From assembly GCA_040904625.1 (NCBI GenBank), contig JBBDTC010000029.1, positions 1-12,040 on the forward strand: a stretch of DNA of 12,040 nt, read 5' to 3'. Below the pieces are notes generated by a model that was not told the origin of the DNA, did no database searches, and saw nothing but the letters and a program-made list of their open reading frames with translations. The DNA is from JACKNG01 sp040904625. GTDB lineage: Bacteria; Pseudomonadota; Gammaproteobacteria; Ga0077536. Positions 1 to 6,067 of this stretch are shown here, piece after piece; the stretch's first letter is position 1, and each line of letters starts with the position of its first letter. The translations under genes were made by a program, and so were the position numbers.

Positions 1-33
1 CGGCTTGACCGAGCTCGCTCATTGGTCAGCGGC

Positions 34-201
34 CTAGCAGCCTGTCGGGCTCAGGATGGATCTGCTGCGGCGACGGGATAGCGGGCCAAATGGTCGTGCA
101 TTTTCATTAAACAGTCCCACTATTCGCCTCGAATGCACGCCCATTTTGCCTCGCTCTCCCCCTCGCCTCGCGACGATTCCCTGAGTCCGACAGGCTGCTA
201 G
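34..201. repeat. 168-bp foldback (MITE-like) element A, 3' of moaA
   Basis: The ends are near-perfect inverted repeats. The left end CTAGCAGCCTGTCGGGCTCA (34-53) matches the reverse complement of 182-201 with one mismatch. A second inverted pair lies inside: 85-103 (GCCAAATGGTCGTGCATTT) against the complement of 131-150. The whole interval can therefore fold into a long imperfect hairpin, with its centre near 116-122. It holds no plausible ORF. The right end overlaps the moaA stop codon. CTAG at both ends could be a 4-bp target duplication or part of the inverted repeat; because CTAG is its own complement, the sequence alone cannot decide. It resembles a non-autonomous transposable element or a 3'-end hairpin repeat, and might also terminate moaA transcription. 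I cannot name a family. Confidence 0.75.
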
Positions 202-1208
202 CCGCCGGTATGGCTCATATGCCGGAAGATCAGCGGCTGCTCATGCAGATTGAAGTCATGCCCTTTGGGCTTGATCGCCATGGCATCGACGATGGCCTGC
301 TTGAGGCGGACATCGTCGCCCGGATAGGCGCGCAGCACGGCCTTGAGATCGACCGAGTGTTCCTGGCCGAGACATAGCAGCAGTCGTCCTTCGGCCGTGA
401 GTCGGACTCGGTTGCAATCGTCGCAGAAGTTGTGACTGTGCGGCGAAATGAAACCGACGCGGATGCCGGCTTCGGGGATACGGAAGTAGCGTGCCGGCCC
501 GCCCGTGCTCTCGGTGGTAGGTACGAGTGTGAAGCGCTGTTCGAGATCGCGGCGAATCTCGTCGCTCGAATAGTAGGCCTCGGCGCGGTCGTGATCGTCG
601 ATGGTGCCGAGAGGCATTTCCTCGATGAAAGCTATGTCGAGGCCTTGTGCCGCGGCGAACTCGACCAGTGCGACGATCTCGTCGTCGTTGCGATTGCGCA
701 GGATGACGGTATTGAGTTTGATGTTGTCCAAACCGGCTGCGCGCGCGGCGTCGATGCCGCGCAACACGCGCTCGAGATCGCCGACCCGGGTCAAGCGACG
801 GAAGCGTTCGGGATCGAGCGAATCCAGGCTGATGTTGATGCGGCGCACGCCGGCGGCGCGCAGTGCTTTCGACATCTTCTCGAGTTGTGAACCGTTGGTG
901 GTGAGAACGAGTTCGTCGAGGCCGGACAGGCGTCCGAAATCCTCGAACAATTTGATGACATTGTTGCGCACCAGGGGCTCGCCGCCGGTGATACGCAGCT
1001 TGCGCACGCCGAGATCGACGAATGCGCGGCCGACCTGGGCGAGTTCCTCGAGGGTAAGGATGCGTGCGCGCGGCAGGAACTCCATGTCTTCATCCATGCA
1101 ATACACACAGCGGAAATCGCAGCGGTCGGTGACCGAGATTCGGACATAGGAAACCACCCGACCGAAACGGTCGATTAATTGCGGTGGAAAGGTCTGTACG
1201 GCGCTCAT
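198..1208 (-). CDS. moaA: GTP 3',8-cyclase MoaA (molybdenum cofactor biosynthesis)
   Basis: This radical-SAM enzyme carries out the first step of molybdopterin synthesis, turning GTP into (8S)-3',8-cyclo-7,8-dihydroGTP, which MoaC then converts to cPMP. The 336-residue protein has the family's usual length. The N-terminal SAM cluster motif is C30-x3-C34-x2-C37, followed by TGGEPL at 74-79. The second, GTP-binding 4Fe-4S cluster is C262-x2-C265-x13-C279. The protein ends in the conserved Gly-Gly tail needed for activity in characterised MoaA proteins. I chose the ATG at 1208 over an in-frame ATG at 1307: homology begins just after it, a GAGG lies upstream, and a TACAAT -10 box (1245-1250) would place transcription start between the two. 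Its TAG stop lies inside foldback element A. No moaC, moaD or moaE is in the window. The molybdenum hydroxylase operon at 5461-10671 is a possible client. Confidence 0.97.
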   Translation of the reverse strand: MSAVQTFPPQLIDRFGRVVSYVRISVTDRCDFRCVYCMDEDMEFLPRARILTLEELAQVGRAFVDLGVRKLRITGGEPLVRNNVIKLFEDFGRLSGLDELVLTTNGSQLEKMSKALRAAGVRRINISLDSLDPERFRRLTRVGDLERVLRGIDAARAAGLDNIKLNTVILRNRNDDEIVALVEFAAAQGLDIAFIEEMPLGTIDDHDRAEAYYSSDEIRRDLEQRFTLVPTTESTGGPARYFRIPEAGIRVGFISPHSHNFCDDCNRVRLTAEGRLLLCLGQEHSVDLKAVLRAYPGDDVRLKQAIVDAMAIKPKGHDFNLHEQPLIFRHMSHTGG

Positions 1209-1244
1209 GTATCTGAATGGACCTCGAGCATCATGAGAAATTCG

Positions 1245-1250
1245 ATTGTA
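1245..1250 (-). promoter_or_regulatory. Candidate extended -10 box for moaA
   Basis: On the minus strand the sequence reads TGG-TACAAT, an extended -10 with five of six matches to the sigma-70 consensus. No good -35 is seen at a 17-bp spacing. Transcription would start near 1238, about 30 nt before the chosen moaA ATG at 1208. This argues against the longer reading frame starting at 1307. The call rests on motif inspection only. Confidence 0.45.
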
Positions 1251-1310
1251 CCATGCGATCCGAGCGCCGATTCCCTGATCCTTCCGCGGAAAAAGCGGTG
1301 ACTGCACCGG

Positions 1311-1479
1311 GGCTAAGGGCCCGTGCCAGAATAACTCAGCTATTTGGAACGCCGATCCATCCCGTCTGGCGGCGTTGCTCGTCCGTTGAATAGAACCACT
1401 ATTCGCCCTCCTTGCGCCTTGCCAGCCGGGCGCCTCAACGCCCCCAATCGCCCAGTTATTCTGCGGCGGGCCCTAAGCC
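1311..1479. repeat. 169-bp foldback (MITE-like) element B between the CYTH gene and moaA
   Basis: The left arm (from 1311, GGCTAAGGGCCCG then CAGAATAACT) matches the reverse complement of the right arm (ending 1479, GGCTTAGGGCCCG then CAGAATAACT) over about 42 bp with roughly 70% identity. Pairing resumes inside with CTGGC and ends in a tight central hairpin, GAATAG-AACCA-CTATTC (1389-1405). CTAAG is present as a direct repeat at both ends (1313-1317 and 1473-1477) and may be a target duplication. It starts 13 bp after the CYTH stop codon. It shares length, foldback layout and the central CCACTATTCGCC with element A, but its arms differ, so the two look like different members of one family. 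It may double as a transcription terminator for the CYTH gene. Confidence 0.75.
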
Positions 1480-1492
1480 GCGAACAAGCTCT

Positions 1493-1963
1493 TTAATCCC
1501 ACTCCGAGTATGGGTTTTCGAGCAGGCAGACGTTGTAATAGCGTCGTTCGTCGGAGACCTCGCGCCCGAGCCAGGCGGGGCGTTCGAAGGTCTCGTCGGT
1601 ATATGTAAGCTCGATCTCGGCAACGACGAGGCCGCGATTGGCGCCCTCGAACTCATCTATCTCCCAGGTATGGTGGCCGGCGGGAACGTAATGGCGCGTC
1701 TTGATGACGGTCCGTCCGCCGCACAACTGCTGCAGCAGTGTCTCGGCATCGGCCACCGGAATCGGGTAATCGAACTCGAGTCGCTCGACGCCGAGCGTTG
1801 CACTCTTGATATTGAGAAAGGCTTCTTCGCCTTGTCGGCGCACCCGTACCGAGCATTGCGGATCGGCGGCCAGATAGCCCTGACTCATCGGCACCGAGCG
1901 AACGACGGCGGCACGCCAGGCGTCGCTGCTGAGCAGAAACTTACGTTCGATTTCAATTGCCAC
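1493..1963 (-). CDS. CYTH domain protein (triphosphate tunnel metalloenzyme-like)
   Basis: The protein is 156 residues with a GTG start, and its N-terminus carries the CYTH signature ExExK (E4-I-E6-R-K8). Length and layout match the small single-domain bacterial triphosphate tunnel metalloenzymes, some of which are inorganic triphosphatases, rather than the larger two-domain YgiF type. Family members bind a triphosphate inside a beta-barrel lined by acidic and basic residues; the rest of this protein is rich in paired Arg/Glu strand segments, as expected. It is predicted to be cytosolic. Whether it acts on inorganic triphosphate, thiamine triphosphate or as a class IV adenylate cyclase cannot be told from sequence. 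It is divergent from the AmpG-like permease gene, with about 107 bp between starts, and is followed after 13 bp by foldback element B. The ribosome-binding site is weak (GGA about 11 nt upstream). Confidence 0.88.
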   Translation of the reverse strand: MAIEIERKFLLSSDAWRAAVVRSVPMSQGYLAADPQCSVRVRRQGEEAFLNIKSATLGVERLEFDYPIPVADAETLLQQLCGGRTVIKTRHYVPAGHHTWEIDEFEGANRGLVVAEIELTYTDETFERPAWLGREVSDERRYYNVCLLENPYSEWD

Positions 1964-2004
1964 TCGAGTGCCGTCCGATCCCCGCAGTCCCTATGGCCTA
2001 CGTA

Positions 2005-2010
2005 TACAAT
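2005..2010 (+). promoter_or_regulatory. Weak candidate -10 box for the AmpG-like gene
   Basis: TACAAT within the palindromic stretch GTATAC/TACAAT lies in the divergent gap between the CYTH gene and the permease gene. No matching -35 hexamer is seen. If real, transcription would start near 2017. That would exclude an upstream start at 1993 and leave the ATG codons at 2029 and 2071. Confidence 0.25.
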
Positions 2011-2070
2011 GCTGCAAGCGACACAGCAATGTTGCCGCCTCGCCGCCTGCCAATTCCCGACTTCAGTGCC

Positions 2071-3309
2071 ATGTCGCCAGCTCTGTTCAATCGTCGCATC
2101 GCCACGGTCGCCGTGCTCGGCTTCGCCTCAGGCCTGCCGCTGGCCTTGAGCGACAGTACCATGCAGGCGTGGCTGACCGAGGCCGGCGTCGACGTTCGCG
2201 CCATCGGCTGGTTCTCATTGGTCGGTCTGCCCTATGTTTTCAAGTTCCTGTGGGCGCCGCTGCTCGATCGTTTCCAGACCCGATGGCTTGGCCGGCGGCG
2301 CGACTGGATTGCGTTCAGTCAACTGGCTCTCGCGGCGCTGCTCGCTCTCGTCGGCTTGGGCGATCTGGCCGTCGGCGCAGTGCCCGTTCTCGGTCTTGCG
2401 GCGTTTCTGATCGCGCTGTGCTCGGCCACCCAGGACATCGCCATCGACGCCTATAGAGCGGAGGTTCTGACCGAGCGCGAACGCGGTTTCGGGGCCGCGG
2501 TCAGTACCACGGGATACCGCATCGCCATGCTCGTCTCCGGTGCCGGCGCGCTGCTGCTCGCCGATCAGCTCGGTTTCGCCCATACCTATCTGGTCATGGC
2601 GGGCGCCGTGATGTTCGGTGTGTTGGCCAATCTCGCCGGACCGGACGTGCCGTCGACTAACGTAGCGCCGCGCAGCCTGGCCGATGCGGTGGTCGGACCA
2701 TGGCGCAATTTCTTCAATCGCGAGGCCGCGCTCGGCGTGCTCTTGTTGATTTTCTTCTACAAGCTCGGTGACGCCTTCGCCGGACGTCTGACCATGACGT
2801 TCCTGTTGCGTGAACTCGGTTTCTCTCTCACCGATGTGGGCGCCATTTCCAAAGGGCTGGGTCTGGTGGCGACCATCGTCGGAGCGCTGTACGGCGGCGT
2901 TCTCATGTACCGTCTCGGGCTCTACCGCGCATTGGTCCTGTTCGCCTGGTTACAGGCCGTGACCAATCTTGGGTTCTGTCTCCTGGCCTTGAGCGGACCT
3001 TCCTATCTCGCCATGATTGCGGTGATCGGCTGCGAGAACCTCTCCGGCGGCATGGGTACGGCGGCGTTCGTCGCCTTGCTGATGGCATTGTGTGACCATC
3101 GTTACACGGCGACACAGTTCGCTTTGTTCACGGCGGTGGCGAGCCTCGGCCGGGTCGTTGCCGGCCCGCCTGCCGGCCATCTCGTCGAGGCTGTGGGCTG
3201 GCCTGTGTTTTTTGCCCTGACATTCGTCATCGCGTTGCCGGCGCTGGCGCTACTTGCACACCATCGGCGCCGGATAGAGCAGCTGGAAATGCCCACTCGA
3301 GGAGAATGA
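2071..3309 (+). CDS. AmpG-like MFS permease (PAT family)
   Basis: An inner-membrane major facilitator protein of about 412 residues with around 12 hydrophobic segments. Its N-terminal third (GFASGLPLAL, then a TMQAWLTEAGV stretch, then FKFLWAPLLDRF) is the hallmark of the AmpG/PAT group. In enterobacteria AmpG imports GlcNAc-anhydroMurNAc-peptides released during wall turnover. Many shorter AmpG-like proteins exist with untested substrates, so muropeptide transport is inferred. No ampC, ampD or ampR gene is near. The ATG at 2071 starts directly before the first conserved residues (MSPALFNRR). In-frame starts at 2029 (ATG), 1993 (ATG) and 1957 (TTG) are possible, but none has a clear ribosome-binding site. 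The stop codon is followed after 3 bp by the next gene, whose ribosome-binding site overlaps the end of this one, so the two are likely co-translated. Confidence 0.85.
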   Translation: MSPALFNRRIATVAVLGFASGLPLALSDSTMQAWLTEAGVDVRAIGWFSLVGLPYVFKFLWAPLLDRFQTRWLGRRRDWIAFSQLALAALLALVGLGDLAVGAVPVLGLAAFLIALCSATQDIAIDAYRAEVLTERERGFGAAVSTTGYRIAMLVSGAGALLLADQLGFAHTYLVMAGAVMFGVLANLAGPDVPSTNVAPRSLADAVVGPWRNFFNREAALGVLLLIFFYKLGDAFAGRLTMTFLLRELGFSLTDVGAISKGLGLVATIVGALYGGVLMYRLGLYRALVLFAWLQAVTNLGFCLLALSGPSYLAMIAVIGCENLSGGMGTAAFVALLMALCDHRYTATQFALFTAVASLGRVVAGPPAGHLVEAVGWPVFFALTFVIALPALALLAHHRRRIEQLEMPTRGE

Positions 3310-3312
3310 CCA

Positions 3313-4365
3313 ATGATGGATACCGATCTTGCCGTGAGCACCATGGAACTCGACAGCCTGGAGTTGCTGGTCGTCGTCGACAACGAGACCGATACGCTGT
3401 CGAGTGTCGACGAGGGCATCCCGCAAATACCGGAAGTGGCCCACCACCTTGCCCGTCTGTCGCCCAGTCGGCACTACGACGGCCATGCCTGCACAACGGT
3501 TTTCGATCACCTGTGCTGCGCTTGTCATGGTTACTCGGTACTGGTGACCGGGCATCATGGGGGACGCGCGCGCTCCATATTGTTCGACGTCGGGCCCTAT
3601 GCCGACGTGTGGTTGGCCAATGCACGCCGGCTCGATCTCGACCTGTCGACTATCGAGCTCGTCTTCCTGTCGCATTGGCATTGGGATCACAGTGGCGGCT
3701 TCCCCGAAGTCATTGCTGCAATTGCCGCCGCGCGGCGCGCGGCCGGCCTCGACACCCCGCTGCGCATCGATGTTCATCCCGACCGGCCCGATCAACGCGG
3801 CGTGCTGATGCCTAATGGTGCGATGGTTATGCTGCCGGAAGAGCCTTCATTCGCGGCACTCGGCGCCGCTGGGGGTGAGGTCCTGCGGGAGGCCGATGCA
3901 CACGCCATCGCTGACGGCTACTTCTACGGCAGCGGGGCGATTCCGCGCCGGACGAAATACGAGACCGGCCTGGTCGGCCATCACAGCTTTCACGGCGATG
4001 CCGCAGTGGAAGACCCGTTGATCATGGACGAGCGCTTCCTCGCGGTGCGGGTTCGTGGACGCGGCGTGACGGTGCTCTCGGCCTGTTCGCATGCCGGTAT
4101 CGTCAATGCCTGCCTGGCCGCGCGTGAGGTTTTCCGGGGCCAGCCAATCGATCTCGTGCTGGGCGGTTATCACCTGGCCGGCAAGGCGATGGAAACCCGC
4201 ATCGACGCTACGGTCCGCGACCTCGAGACGCTGATCGAACCGCGCATCGTCGCCCCCGGCCACTGCACCGGCTGGCGGGCCAAGGCCGCGCTGGCTGGCA
4301 GCTTCGCGCCCGGACGGTATGCGCCGAGCGTGGTCGGGACGCGCTATCGACTGGTTGCTGACTGA
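3313..4365 (+). CDS. Metallo-beta-lactamase-fold hydrolase, DHPMP-synthase-like
   Basis: A 350-residue soluble protein with the MBL metal motif HxHxDH at residues 121-126 (HWHWDH). Later histidines fit metal or active-site positions: H260 in SACSHAGIVN, H287 in GGYHLAG and H317 in APGHCTG. The LLVVVDNETD start, the ILFDVGP segment and the CSHAGIVN motif are typical of the branch annotated as 7,8-dihydropterin-6-yl-methyl-4-(beta-D-ribofuranosyl)aminobenzene-5'-phosphate synthase. That activity is known from methanogens, so in a proteobacterium the name should be read as family membership only. The start at 3313 is supported by GGAG at 3301-3304, eight bases upstream and overlapping the end of the permease gene. 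An ATG at 3316 is an equally possible start. The close pairing with the permease suggests a shared process, such as handling an imported compound, but no substrate is evident. Confidence 0.85.
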   Translation: MMDTDLAVSTMELDSLELLVVVDNETDTLSSVDEGIPQIPEVAHHLARLSPSRHYDGHACTTVFDHLCCACHGYSVLVTGHHGGRARSILFDVGPYADVWLANARRLDLDLSTIELVFLSHWHWDHSGGFPEVIAAIAAARRAAGLDTPLRIDVHPDRPDQRGVLMPNGAMVMLPEEPSFAALGAAGGEVLREADAHAIADGYFYGSGAIPRRTKYETGLVGHHSFHGDAAVEDPLIMDERFLAVRVRGRGVTVLSACSHAGIVNACLAAREVFRGQPIDLVLGGYHLAGKAMETRIDATVRDLETLIEPRIVAPGHCTGWRAKAALAGSFAPGRYAPSVVGTRYRLVAD

Positions 4366-4480
4366 CAGCGGGCTTGTCGTGGTAGGCGCCGGGTCGCGTC
4401 CGTGCTAGCGTGGCGGCAGGCGGCCGTGTCGAAGAGGATGGGTCGAGTCACAGTCGAGGCATAGCCTGGGGAGGTCATGC

Positions 4481-4975
4481 ATGGTCGGGGTCATGTTGCT
4501 GTTTGTCGGTGCGGTCCTGCTCGTCAACGGGATGGGGGGATTGGGTCGCGTCGATGGCCGTTCGATGGCGGTCATGAATTTCATGGTCGGTTCACTGGCG
4601 CTGGTCGCGAGCCTGTTACAGCTGGTCAGGGCGCAGACACCGGCCGACTTTTTCGGTGTTGCGAGCTTCTTCCTGTTTACGTTCACCTATCTTTACGTGG
4701 CTGTGAGCATGTGGTTCGAACTCGACATGCGGGGCTTCGGCTGGTTCTGTTTTTTTGTCGCGATCACGACCGTGCCGCTGTCCATCGTCACCTTCCAGAG
4801 TGGCGACTACCGTTTCGGAACGTTCTGGCTGATCTGGGGCGTGCTCTGGTACATGTTCTACCAGGCCAACGTGCCACAACGCGATTTCGGCAGGTTGCTG
4901 CCTTATGTGACCATCGCCGTGGGGGTGTCGACCTGCTGGATCCCCGGCCTGCTGATCCTCACCGAGCGCTGGTGA
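4481..4975 (+). CDS. AmiS/UreI-family urea/amide channel
   Basis: A small integral membrane protein of 164 residues with about six hydrophobic segments. It shows the family landmarks: FVGAVLLVNG near the N-terminus, FTYLYVAVSMW, RGFGWFCFFVAIT, WGVLWYMFY and a C-terminal TCWIPGLLILT. Family members pass urea (UreI) or short aliphatic amides (AmiS) across the inner membrane. The protein contains no histidine, so proton gating through periplasmic histidines, as in Helicobacter pylori UreI, is unlikely; an ungated AmiS-like channel fits better. A strong ribosome-binding site (GGGGAGG, 4468-4474) lies six bases before the ATG, which favours this start over the out-of-frame ATG at 4477. No urease or amidase gene is in the window. 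The DUF1499 gene follows after about 30 bp, and the molybdenum hydroxylase/BKACE operon converges from the other side. Confidence 0.88.
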   Translation: MVGVMLLFVGAVLLVNGMGGLGRVDGRSMAVMNFMVGSLALVASLLQLVRAQTPADFFGVASFFLFTFTYLYVAVSMWFELDMRGFGWFCFFVAITTVPLSIVTFQSGDYRFGTFWLIWGVLWYMFYQANVPQRDFGRLLPYVTIAVGVSTCWIPGLLILTERW

Positions 4976-4980
4976 GGCCA

Positions 4981-5008
4981 ACCGTCGGCAATGTACCGTC
5001 GGCGATGT
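4981..5008 (+). repeat. 14-bp tandem duplication before the DUF1499 gene
   Basis: ACCGTCGGCAATGT (4981-4994) is followed directly by ACCGTCGGCGATGT (4995-5008), a tandem copy with one mismatch. It fills the whole spacer between the channel gene stop and the DUF1499 start and contains or abuts several candidate start codons (ATG 4991, GTG 5007, ATG 5010). No Shine-Dalgarno sequence is visible in it. Confidence 0.7.
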
Positions 5009-5009
5009 G

Positions 5010-5483
5010 ATGAAGCGCCCGGTGTTAGCCAGCCTGTCCATCGTCCTTCTCGTCGTGGTCATTGGCCTTGGCGCGTTCGCACTGCTCGGTTGGTGGTCAC
5101 AGGCGGGCGGGTACGGCGCTCCCGGCCTGCAGCCCGATGGTCGTCTCGCGTCGTGCGCACCTGCACCGAATTGCGTATGCAGCGAAGCCGGTGGCGATGA
5201 GGAACATGCGGTCGTGCCACTGGCGGCCGGCGCAGTCGACTGGACCGAGGTCGCTGACGCAGTACGTGCGGTGGGGGGCGGCGGGATCATCGTCGAGGGT
5301 GACTACCTGCACGCGACTTTCACCAGTCGCATTTTCCGTTTCACCGACGATTTGGAATTGCGTCGCGACGGCGAGTACCTGCAGGTGCGCTCGGCCTCGC
5401 GGGTCGGGCATTCCGATCTCGGCGCCAACCGCAAACGCGTCGAGGCGCTGCGTAGGCTCCTTACAGCATCAACCAGGCGATGA
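5010..5483 (+). CDS. DUF1499 family membrane-anchored protein
   Basis: A 157-residue protein (158 if the GTG at 5007 is used). An N-terminal hydrophobic helix (about residues 5-29) is likely an uncleaved signal anchor, followed by a DUF1499 domain outside the cytoplasmic membrane. Landmarks are the CxPxPNC motif (CAPAPNCVCS), a histidine followed by V-V-P-L, a conserved Trp, then LHATFTSRIFRFTDDLELR and a closing VRSASRVGHSDLGANRKR. DUF1499 has no established biochemical function. It sits just downstream of the AmiS/UreI-like channel and is probably co-transcribed with it. Its last 23 bases overlap, tail to tail, the last bases of the CoxG-like gene on the other strand. The real start is uncertain, as GTG 5007 and ATG 5010 are adjacent. 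Confidence 0.85.
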   Translation: MKRPVLASLSIVLLVVVIGLGAFALLGWWSQAGGYGAPGLQPDGRLASCAPAPNCVCSEAGGDEEHAVVPLAAGAVDWTEVADAVRAVGGGGIIVEGDYLHATFTSRIFRFTDDLELRRDGEYLQVRSASRVGHSDLGANRKRVEALRRLLTASTRR

Positions 5484-6030
5484 CGATAAGGGCACCGACG
5501 CCGGCGGCAAGCCATAGCCAGCTGCCGTTGGCAGCGGTCTCACGTGGTGACGAAGGTGTCGGGGGGGTACGCCCGGCAGTGCTGTCCGCATCAGCGCTGA
5601 CGATTTCCTCGAACTTCTGAAAGAATTCGCCGGCGAGCTTCTCGGCAGTTTTCTGCACCAGTGCACCGCCAAGCTGGGCGAGCTTACCGCCGATGTCGGC
5701 TTTGACATCGTAGTGGAGCAGCGTGCCGTCGCCGGCGTCTTCCAGAAGTACTCTGGAGCGGACCTTGGCGTGTCCGGCCGGCCCGCCGCGGCCTTCGCCC
5801 GAGAGCGTGTAGGATTCGTTCTCGACGATATCGGCCAGCGCGACCTGGCCGTTGAAGCGTGCCTTGAGTGGGCCAATCTTGGCGCTGACGGTGGCGGAAA
5901 ACTCGGTCGGCGAGATCGCCTCGATGGATTCGCAGCCCGGAATGGCCTGGCGGAGTACGTCGACATCGTTGAGTGCCGCGAAAACGCGCGGCCGCGGCGC
6001 ATTGATGTGGATCTGATCGTTGAGTTCCAT
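5461..6030 (-). CDS. coxG: CoxG-like SRPBCC protein with C-terminal membrane anchor
   Basis: A 189-residue protein. Residues 1-145 form a SRPBCC/CoxG domain: the N-terminal MELNDQIHINAPRPRVFAAL, then IPGCESIE, a KIGPLKARFNG strand and the glycine-rich KADIGGKLAQLGG. A low-complexity Ser/Pro/Thr linker follows (about 147-167), then one hydrophobic helix (about 169-188) ending at the C-terminus. In Oligotropha carboxidovorans CoxG is thought to help recruit carbon monoxide dehydrogenase to the cytoplasmic membrane, and a tail-anchored form fits that role. It is the last gene of the minus-strand operon, 37 bp after the BKACE gene, and would tether the CoxMSL-like enzyme to the membrane. Its ribosome-binding site is poor, so translation may depend on upstream genes. 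Its stop overlaps the convergent DUF1499 gene. Confidence 0.87.
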   Translation of the reverse strand: MELNDQIHINAPRPRVFAALNDVDVLRQAIPGCESIEAISPTEFSATVSAKIGPLKARFNGQVALADIVENESYTLSGEGRGGPAGHAKVRSRVLLEDAGDGTLLHYDVKADIGGKLAQLGGALVQKTAEKLAGEFFQKFEEIVSADADSTAGRTPPTPSSPRETAANGSWLWLAAGVGALIVIAWLML

Positions 6031-6067
6031 AAGCTTTATCGGGACATGCCGGCGGTTGCCGGCTGGG

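Noticed and set aside
1209..1307. N-terminal extension of moaA to an ATG at 1307
   Set aside because: The extra 33 residues match no MoaA feature, and a good -10 box lies inside the extension. The ATG at 1208 directly precedes the conserved start.
34..1479. Composite transposon carrying moaA between elements A and B
   Set aside because: The element arms differ too much to act as paired ends, no transposase is present, and moaA looks like a normal chromosomal gene.
1412..2149. Long plus-strand reading frame opposite the CYTH gene
   Set aside because: Its composition is that of a GC-rich antisense shadow. It starts inside foldback element B and runs into the permease gene without any recognisable domain.
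4366..4480. Promoter or terminator between the MBL hydrolase and the channel gene
   Set aside because: A TTGTCG and a TAGCGT exist but are 26 bp apart, and no clear stem-loop with a T-run is visible.
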